Source of the DNA: Dermacentor variabilis
Lineage: Eukaryota; Arthropoda; Arachnida; Ixodida; Ixodidae
Length of the DNA: 64,000 nt
Direction of reading: 5' to 3'
Assembly: GCF_050947875.1 (NCBI RefSeq)
Contig: NC_134571.1
Span: forward strand, 223,024,024 to 223,088,023
Of this stretch, positions 56,580 to 64,000 are shown one piece after another (within the stretch, counting starts at the first letter, position 1; the number at the start of each line of letters is the position of its first letter). Position numbers and translations under genes: made by a program. Below the pieces are notes generated by a model that worked only from the letters and a program-made list of their open reading frames with translations, made no database searches and was not told the DNA's origin.

Positions 56580-57218
56580 CAGAGGGTGTTAAGAATCTCT
56601 GGGTCTGGACAGGCCGCCAATGGAGGATCTACTTCGCTCTTGTTCCACGATGCACAAGTTCACGACAGCATGTCATCCTCAAACGAACGGCCTCACTGAA
56701 CGCCTGAACCACTTACATATATGCTCTCGATGTATGTCTCCTCAGATCACCGTTACTGGGACGCCGTGCTTCCATTTGTGACGTTCGCGTACAACTCGTC
56801 ACGTCACCGACACCGCTCTCTACTCCCTCTTCTTTCTCATCTTTGGTCGGGAACCGACATTGCCTTTTGACACGCTCCTGCCAACTGCGCTCGAGTCCCC
56901 GTCTAAGTACGCTCGCGACGCTATACAGCCGCCCAGGCATGCCAGACTGCCCATCGTCGCCTTTCTGAGTCGCAGGCAAGACAGACGTCTCTTTATGACA
57001 ACCGTCATGTGATGTCCAGTTCTCTGCCGGCGACCTCGTCCTCATTCGGACTCCTTCAAGGCGCGTGGGCCTCTCGGAAAAACTCCGGCCCTTGCCGCGT
57101 CGTCCGACAGCTCAGTGATGCGACTTATGAAGTAGCTCCAGCCGATGCTTCCCCGTCGTGCACGTCAACTGGCATCATCAACGTGGGTCGTCTCAAGCCA
57201 TATGCAGCCGCCATCTAG
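56580..57218 (+). pseudogene. gypsy integrase, C-terminal part
   Basis: Fragments in different frames read MHKFTTACHPQTNGLTERLN (about 56650), MLSMYVSSDHRYWDAVLPFV and TFAYNSSRH, FGREPTLPFDTLLPTALESP (56845), SQARQTSLYDNRH (56970), GPCRVVRQLSDATYEVAPAD and INVGRLKPYAAAI-stop (57215). HPQTNG.TER and the C-terminal VGRLKPY are classical gypsy integrase signatures. At least four frame changes show decay. The sequence after the stop resembles an LTR start (GCGCCGGGTCGGCGC), but I cannot prove an LTR. Confidence 0.88.
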
Positions 57219-57746
57219 AAGGCGCCGGGTCGGCGCTTTCGCCGCCGGGGGCTATGTCACTGTGCCACGGGACGGACAAGGACGACGATTACCAACAAGA
57301 CGAAAGAGGCGACGTAGTGGGGCTAACCCAACGTTCGGCCATACTGGTTGTACCGGCCATATATTCTGCAGAGTAAACACGGTCCCATTTAACCTTACAT
57401 CTCTGGCCGTTTCAAAATTAAGAGGTCTGTGTAGATTTGCAGGGCCTAATAGGTGACTATACCCAAACAAGTATTCTATCGAAATTTATTGCTGAATTAC
57501 GTATAACAGAGTCACTCACTGGTACTATAATGCAGCTCGAAACATCATGGCTATATAAGAAGGTTCCAAGGCATATGGACGTAGGCAGCTGAGGCAGCGT
57601 TTGCTTATGTGCCGTGTGTTGTGGTTGCTCTGTTCTGCGCAGCATGTATGAAAGTGCTCCGTGATGGTCTGTTGTGCATAGTATGTCTGCGAAAGTGTTG
57701 TGTATTGCTCTGTCGTGACCACGGTGGTAGAATAAGAGAGGTTGGG
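57219..57746. other. no recognisable gene
   Basis: Possibly LTR of the gypsy copy to the left for the first 150 bases. From 57400 on nothing is recognised. Confidence 0.35.
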
Positions 57747-59417
57747 GTGTCTACCAACCGGGAAAACCGGGAATTCTCAGGGATGTTGAGCAGTCTGGAA
57801 AAAGCCAGGGAAAACTCAGGAAATTTGTGCCTCTGTCAGGGGAAATTATCTAATTTTACTGAAAGGGAACGACAGTCGTGGTAATGCTGGCTCGAGTAAC
57901 AGAGAGGAATAGTAACGAATGGTCTTTGACGCCGCGTCGTCTGCTGGAGGAGTTGCCAGAGTACAGTCAACGAGCGACTTTCCGGGCGCCAGATAATGCG
58001 GACGACTTCGCGGCCACATAGGGTCAATGTATAAGAACGCCTGAAATTCCGGATGCAAGAACCCTTCGCCGTCAGATTTTCCGAACTTTTGCCGTGATCG
58101 CAGGCTCGAAACGGCATCAATAAAAGCCACAACCGCCGGCATTTTGATAACCTCGCCGCCTCGAGGCACACTCGCACGCGCTGGCAGCCGTCGGCACCAC
58201 CGCGGCAATGCTAGGCCTAGCTGCTTCGAGGTTCGGTATTAAGCTTCTTGCCGTTGTGTGCCGTGTTTTTTTCATTGAAAGAATTCTCCGCTGTTGGCAA
58301 TGGCACCGACACCGCCTTTGTGGCCATTGCGATTCGCTTTGAATGTTCGGAAAGCACGGTGCGTTGCATAATGCCGGTTCCCGAAAGTCAGCTTCGCTTC
58401 ATTACAGCGTTATTACGCTGTGAAGCGTAACATATGTGGGAAGGGGCAATTGTCACAGAACACAGTATGTATTCCTTAACTATACACACGTTCACCCGCC
58501 TTCTCCTGTCACAGTACGAGCACCGATATGCCCAATAAATGTACTGACAGGCCTTCAGAGCTTTTTCGGGAGCGCCGGTGGCAATTTGAGTCCTTAAGGG
58601 CTGTATAAGACATGCATTCATTTTTTTCGGACGTTTTTGCGACCGAAGTCCAAAACATTCTATGCTGACTGTACAATCGTTCAAGAAGATGCTTCAAATT
58701 GTCCATGTGGCGAACGCGCAGCTGAAGGAGAACAAGAAGACAAAAGACCTATACGCATTGAGCAATTAACGGGAAACGAAGCATGCCGCCGCTTTTTTGG
58801 AGGATTTTGCACTCTAAAAGCGAAGTGTTGGCTGACGCCGAAATGGAGGTGTTTCTCATCCAAGCAAAAAAGAAAAAAAAGAAAAAAAGAACTCTTTAAC
58901 AACGGTGTTACCAGCGCAACACTGAGGTGTTGTGCGCGGGCTGAGAGTATGTCAGGACAGTTGAGGTTGACTTACTGGCTGTTGCGAGAGAATCTCGCTT
59001 GTGATAAAGTTCGGACCTCATACCAGTTATATTGCTATCAGTTGATAGAAATAGCTCATATTCGAAAATATTCTGTATGCATCTCATTTTTATTCGTATT
59101 TGAGAATGTTCGACTCGATTTACAATGGGTTTTACTATTGCTTTCGAAGATATTTTATTCGCTGTGCATTTTACCAACCCCTCCATTCTGTTCTTTTTTT
59201 TTTGCATAAAATAAGCACTACCCCTTACTATTCAGCTGGATTACGTTGTTTTTTATTTTTAACATGCTTACTCGGGAGTGACACCATTGGGCGACATGAT
59301 GTAGGGAGCCCGTCTTGACATACAACAAAGTTCTAAGTCACTCAGGGAATATTGCAAAGGCACTGAGGAAAAACCTGGAAAACTCAGAGAATTTGACATT
59401 GTCGACTTGGTAGACAC
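57747..59417. mobile_element. candidate TIR element, 1.67 kb
   Basis: GTGTCTACCAA at 57747-57757 and its exact complement TTGGTAGACAC at 59407-59417 face each other. Next to both ends are related G/A-rich motifs (GGGAAAACCGGGAATTCTCAGGGA on the left; CTCAGGGAATATTGC and GGAAAACTCAGAGAATTTG on the right), but these run in the same rather than inverted sense. The interior has a 190-codon frame at 58637-59209 (+) and 110-120 codon frames at 57836-58208 (-), none with a known domain. No clear target duplication was seen. Confidence 0.4.
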
Positions 59418-59419
59418 GC

Positions 59420-60508
59420 TGTGACCACAAGGCGCCGCTCCGCCAATGCGCCGCGCAGACGGCTCCCGAGTTGCCGCCACTTCGCGTGGCAGCAGGGGTC
59501 AACATTTCTCCGCTCCGCCGTACTCGAAAGTACGCAGCCGGCAGGCGCCGGAAGCATTCACATTTCTTTCTTGTTTTCCGGCTTTTGAGAAATCCACATC
59601 GTAGTGCCGTGCACCAGAGAGATCTTCAATCAGACTGAATAGTTACCGTCGCTGAAAACGCACTTTTCGCGCCAATTTACGCGTAGCTGCAGACGCGTCG
59701 TTGATTCCTTGTTTATTTGAATGTTTTATTTCTTTATTTTTCTAGATATGGATTGGTCCTGAGAACTATACGGTGCCTAATGCATCATTGTCAAATGAAT
59801 CACGTTTGAAACGAATATCTTTGTGATATGTTCACCAGCAAGTACATCTGTTTCTTCTTCCTTATTACAATATTAATAAAATATCCTTTAGTAGCGTATA
59901 CGACTACGCAGAAACAATATTTACTTTCTTCCCAAAAGTACTCTTACTATTATTAATAATGAAAGATGTAAGTTAATTATTATTGTTGTTAATGCAAACG
60001 CCAGAAATTATCACTTTCCAAGCACGTTACTGAAAGATTAGACTACTAGGAGGACAGGCTGATTTCAAGATAAACGCTCATCGACGCTTTCTGCAACACC
60101 GAGATGTGCAGAAGCCTCAGCGTGCGCGACCTGCTTGCATCCCAGGCGCAGTGCACTGCGTCACGTCTACGACGGTCGACGCGGCTGCCACTCGCAGCGT
60201 GTTCCACGCCGTTTCTGTTCGTTGCTGCTCAGAGTGGCCGAGGCAGGACGGCGTCTGCATCATTTCGTGAGCGCGTGCTCGTTTGTCTCGCCACCTGACG
60301 CTACGGGTGCCTGAAAGGAGGACGACAGCTAGATTCCTCCGTTGCCCCTCTGCATTACAGTGTCGCGCGCTCCTGGGAGCCGTGCCTATAGGTAATCCGC
60401 TTGGATATGTGGTATTTCTGGCTCTATGTCCAAGCTGCGCGCGCGACACCGTCGGTATTTCTGCTCACTTTGTAAAGTTGGTACTGTGCCGCGCTATTTG
60501 AGGTGACC
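59420..60508. other. no recognisable gene
   Basis: AT-rich between 59700 and 60060 and GC-rich from 60100 to 60480. The latter may be the 5' region of the THAP-containing transposon that follows. A 110-codon minus frame at 60117-60449 has no motif. Confidence 0.4.
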
Positions 60509-60960
60509 ATGGGGCGAAAATGCTCTGCTCCAAATTGGGAAAACTGGCTACAAAACGGGCAAAGAAAAGTTGTGCTTGTTCTCCGCGCCGAAAGGCGAAG
60601 GAGTGACAAAAATTGTGGAGAAATGCAATTCCACGGCAAGACCGCCTGCTACAGTCATCCGACTGCTTATGCGAGAAATACTTTGAGCCTCATTCGGTAT
60701 AGAAGACGTGGGAAGCCAAGTACACGGGTCATGTGATCGCAGGTGCTCCTCTTCGAGCGCGCCTTGCCAAAGACACATTGCCTACAATATTCCCGGACTG
60801 TCCGCCGCACTTATCAAGGACGACCAAGCAGAGACCTGCTGAGCGGCTGAGCCTCCCGCCGCGAAAGAATCGACACATCCCAAATCACGCGTGCGCGCTT
60901 CCTAAAAACTCGGCCGTTCTTATGACCAGCCACATTCGAGTACTTGTGAAAGTTCCATGA
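60509..60960 (+). pseudogene. THAP-domain remnant of a P-like transposon
   Basis: From ATG at 60509 the frame gives MGRKCSAPNWENW, the THAP start C-x4-C with the second Cys changed to Trp. In the next frame AIPRQDRLLQSSDCLCEKYF (60625-60690) matches the end of a THAP finger (C-x2-H with His changed to Tyr). DTLPTIFPDCPPHLS follows at about 60775, as is usual after a THAP domain. THAP domains bind the transposon ends in P-type transposases. Two lost zinc ligands and a frameshift make it non-functional. It may belong to the family of the transposase at 48620. Confidence 0.55.
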
Positions 60961-61329
60961 AACGGGAGTCATCACTATGAGCTCCTTACTCGGGCTCACC
61001 ACCGTGTTCCGGCTTAAGTGCATTCGATTGTTTGTTAGAAGCAGCGCCAAATATTTTACCTCCGCAGTCCTGGGGCTGCCACCTACTAGAAGCTGACGGA
61101 GTAAGGAGCGTAGTTTTCTCACAAGTCGAGCGAAGAAATGGTGCACATCATTTGACTGAGTCATGGTCACCTGCCGTAGCTTCCATCAGAGTTGTAGATG
61201 TGCTGGACGACATGACGGTAAGGACGGTCGTACTCGGAAAGGAGATTTCGATAATTGAATTACAACTCCTTGTGGCATCACGAGCGTGGAAGACATCACC
61301 ACCTAGCTGAAACGAGTCGACGAGCTAGC

Positions 61330-62190
61330 GTTTAGAACGACAGAAAGCTGAGCTAGTTGGTAAGGATTCATTATGCAAAAAAGAGGTGAGGCGTGCAGAC
61401 AGGACACAAGAGTAGAGAAGTGGACAACACGAACACCGACTATCAACTGAAGGGAGCACTGAAGCGAAAAAAGAAAGAAGACACAAAACTCATCTGCGCA
61501 AGCTCAGAAATGGTATTACCACGTGTCAGTCGGGTACATGTGCCGTTCTGTGTGAGAGATAGCTGTTAAGGTACTTAATCTCTTTCTTATGTAAAGTAAT
61601 CGAAGGCTAACTCACGCATGCACTTCCACCATTATAGATATGCCATGCCTCTACCATAAGACGCGTATCTTCATTCTTATGCGTGTACAATATCGCGCAT
61701 TCATCTAACTCAGGCGTGTAGTTACAATCTTGGCAATGCAGGGAAAGATTAGAAGGCGACCCACCGGTTAACGACCTTTTAAGTTCCATTAGCCTCTGAT
61801 TGATATACCGTCCCGTTTGCCCTATACGTAGAACTGGCCTCAGCTAAGGGGAATATTATAAACCACACCCACACGACAGTCAGTAAAACAGTTGTTCTTA
61901 TTGTGCTTCACTGGACAAATACCTGTTCTTTCTTTGCCTTTTACCTGCTCTTTTTTCCTCTGTACGCCAGCGCATATCTTACGTAGCTTATTGGGAGCAG
62001 TGAAAGCGACATTAACATCATATGTACTTGCAACTTATTTAAGCCTGTGCGACACTGAATGAATGTACGGAATAGCCACTACTCTTTGTTTGCTATTACT
62101 GTTTTCTGTAATCACGTCCGTTCCCTTCGAAACCGACTTCTTTAGGCGCTCAGCCATAGTGGCCACTGCTGCACTACGATAACCTGCTTC
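61330..62190 (-). pseudogene. second Penelope-like element, GIY-YIG region
   Basis: The minus strand shows KNNCFTDCRVGVVYNIPLS (about 61870), then QFYV, GRYINQRLMELKRSLTGG in shifted frame, and LSLHCQDCNYTPELDECAIL with RLMVEAWHIYNGGSACVS. VVYNIPL...QFYV is the GIY-YIG core, and HC.DC and EAWHI fit the Penelope C-terminus. At least two stops interrupt the core. The reading upstream (KKEVGFEGN, near 62150) fits the RT-nuclease linker. The RT itself is missing. It differs from the copy at 50110. Confidence 0.72.
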
Positions 62191-62404
62191 TAAGTGGGCC
62201 TATCATCTTGGTGATGTCGTGCGCTGGAGGCGGCGTGGCAGAATGAGAATTGCAGGCGGCAGAAGAGTTGTAGGAAGACGGAAGAGGTGAGAGGGAAGAA
62301 AGGCCGTACTCGTGCGACGGCGACAGTGTGGCGAGAGAGACCCCTTTCGGAAGTACCTGAGGGCAGAAGCCGAAATTCAGGAGCGGAAGGTAAGTTTTAT
62401 TAGC

Positions 62405-62925
62405 CTATACGGTCACTACGGCGTGAGGAAAGGATACGCCGTGCGAAAGTAAGGCATTGACACAAAGAATGACGACATAGTCACCATCCGGTACACAGGG
62501 GTTGGGCACAGCAGTGATACAGGTCAGGGCCTGCGGTGATAGACGAACAAAGTCGGCGCAACAGAGCTGGATCGGTACGGTGTCAGTAAAGTCGGTAACA
62601 TCAGGGAAATCAAGTTTGACTACACCAGCCGAGCAGTCAATTATAGCTAAGTTGGCAGATAAAAAAATCAAGGCCAAGGATTCGGGAGGGCAATGGTCAA
62701 GTACATGGAACAATACAGATGTGTGACAACCGGTGACACTGACACGAGCGGCACAAATTCCCAGCACAGCGGGAGTACCCCCCCCCCTCCCTCACCGACT
62801 CGTACGACGCGGGACTCGGCAGGAGTCAGTACTTTCTTTAGCCGCTTCTGGAGATCAGCGCTCATGACCGAGATGTGTGCGCCGGTGTCGATCAGGGCAG
62901 TGACAGGTAGGGCATCAACTTCCAC
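62405..62925 (-). pseudogene. gypsy aspartic protease
   Basis: The minus strand starts MEVDALPVTALIDTGAHISV with the catalytic DTGA triad. A slip in the C-run at 62779-62788 shifts the frame, after which ICAARVSVTGCHTSVLFHVL and LIFLSANLAIIDCSAGVVKL continue to a stop at 62405. The expected GLDFL is altered. Retropepsin would cut the gag-pol polyprotein. RT and integrase are not found downstream, and the sequence changes at about 62390. Confidence 0.85.
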
Positions 62926-62991
62926 GGCGATTAGTTCTAATCTATCGGCAAGGTAAGGAGAAGATTTGCAGGTCGAGGGTTCAATGCAGCG

Positions 62992-63999
62992 TCACCTCCG
63001 TGAGCTGCATCCGTCAGTTCTCCGGGGATGAGCGTACAGAAAGGTGAGGCGATGAAAAACGACAGGGCAGGGAGGAGCGGGACCGACGATCGTGTGGCGA
63101 CGGCGAACGGCTCGAGCGTCTGATGGACGCAGAAGGGCCGCGGCCATGGTATGTCGAGTCATTTGGAGTATGAAATGGCTGGCGCTGGTTGTCATTGTGG
63201 CGGTAGGAGAACGTGGAACGTGAGAACGAGCGCTGACGATAATGGCAATAGCGACGAATGTGCCCCATGCCGCTACAATGGTAGCATATGGGTTTGTCGT
63301 CTGGTGCTCGCCATTGGGCGGGATCTCGCTAGCGTCGAAACGTCGGGGGAGGTCGACGAAAAGGCGCAGGGCCAACCGGAGGGCGTGTGATGGAGCACAC
63401 GGGTTGAATTCCTGCGTTGGCCAGTTCTTCGCGGACAACTGCGTCAATGAGGGAGACCGTCGATTGCGTATTCTCAGAAGGGCACGCTAAAGAAGATGGC
63501 GACGCAGCCTCGATTTCGCGCCGTACAATTCGGACAACGCTATCTGTAGTCGACGATTGAAGGGCCAAATGAGCGTTTCGCACTACGACGTAGCGGTGGT
63601 ATTGGGAAGCCGCACGAATTGTCCGGCAATGCGACGGTTATTTACGTCTTCGAAACGTCTGCACTCACGGATAATTTCGTCCACCGTCATGCAGTCTTAA
63701 AAATGGGCAACTTAAACGCATCATCGGCGATGGGTTTTAGAATGTGCCTCACTTTGTCAGCCTCGGGCATACTGTCATCGACGCGGCGGCAAAGAGATAG
63801 GACATCAAGGATGTACGCAACCTGCGACTCGGTAGCTGTCTGAGTCCGACAGGATAGGCCTTTAGAAGTGGCGCACTTGTGACCAGCGAGCTTGCCGAAG
63901 AGGTCGCGAAGTTTTTGCTTGCATACGTCCCAGCTGGTCAACTGTTCTTCCTGTGTGTCATACCAGGTGCGTGCTGGCCCCTGGAGGTAGAAAAGATTT
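62992..63999 (-). pseudogene. gypsy gag (capsid and zinc knuckle), running off the window
   Basis: The capsid part MTSWDVCKQKLRDLFGKLAG with VRHILKPIADDAF lies at 63941-63690. The later part TTDSVVRIVRREIEAASPSS is at 63550-63490, and the knuckle CYHCSGMGHIRRYCHYR is at about 63285-63235. Reading needs frame changes near 63600 and 63300, so the gene is broken or of mixed quality. It precedes the protease at 62925 in the normal gag-protease order. It continues past 64000. Confidence 0.82.
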
Positions 64000-64000
64000 G

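Noticed and set aside
58637..59209. 190-codon frame as a host gene
   Set aside because: Low-complexity Lys and aromatic stretches and A/T-rich codons near the end, with no domain. Kept only as part of a candidate element.

Overview
This is eukaryotic DNA, most likely from an ixodid (hard) tick. The evidence is split exons with canonical GT/AG borders, very dense and mutually nested transposable elements, long (TA)n tracts, and tRNA-derived SINEs, LTRs and LINEs whose sequences resemble those I know from tick genomes. That resemblance is from memory and was not searched. I see no operons, bacterial genes, CRISPR arrays or rRNA.

Only one host gene is recognisable: a TMTC-family gene (endoplasmic-reticulum O-mannosyltransferase with C-terminal TPRs; the closest paralog I recall is TMTC3) on the + strand. 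Three coding exons are present: one ending at 24306, one at 35735-35871 and one at 44452-44533. Their splice phases fit together, and the protein runs across the first luminal loop and the next membrane segments. The rest of the gene must lie beyond position 64000, so most of 24.3-64 kb is intron packed with transposons.

Layout. 0-0.4 kb: tail of a gypsy integrase and its LTR. 0.5-6.4 kb: a complete, apparently intact two-ORF LINE (- strand) inserted in a SINE, with an 11-bp target duplication. 8.9-9.75 kb: 155-161 bp tandem repeats. 9.75-11.2 kb: LTR, primer-binding site and gag stub joined to a decayed LINE that carries a perfect 47-bp inverted repeat. 12.0-14.65 kb: LTR fragment, three 303-bp tandem units and a LINE reverse transcriptase (RT). 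15.7-17.5 kb: a 154-bp satellite inside a short-TIR element. 17.6-20.3 kb: two LTR families, a gypsy gag with one internal stop, and a Penelope remnant. 22.5-23.9 kb: RTE LINE split by another LINE's 3' end, just before TMTC exon 1. 24.6-25.5 kb: two SINEs. 32.4-33.05 kb: a TA-flanked MITE. 34.0-35.4 kb: RTE LINE. 37.25-43.8 kb: gypsy gag and RT pieces, with a Bel/Pao element inserted inside the RT (5-bp target duplication), SINEs and an LTR. 45.4-48.6 kb: RTE LINE split by a SINE cluster with a 14-bp target duplication. 48.6-49.8 kb: P-element-like transposase. 50.1-51.0 kb: Penelope GIY-YIG. 51.1-54.9 kb: decayed I-type LINE. 56.6-57.2 kb: gypsy integrase. 57.7-59.4 kb: TIR element. 60.5-61.0 kb: THAP-domain remnant. 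61.3-62.2 kb: second Penelope. 62.4-64 kb: gypsy gag-protease.

I did not find a convincing new multi-gene system. The most valuable material is structural: dated and nested insertions proven by target duplications, an intact LINE, tandem monomers abutting an RT, and precise inverted repeats in LINE and Penelope sequence. All family names rest on motif recognition by eye.
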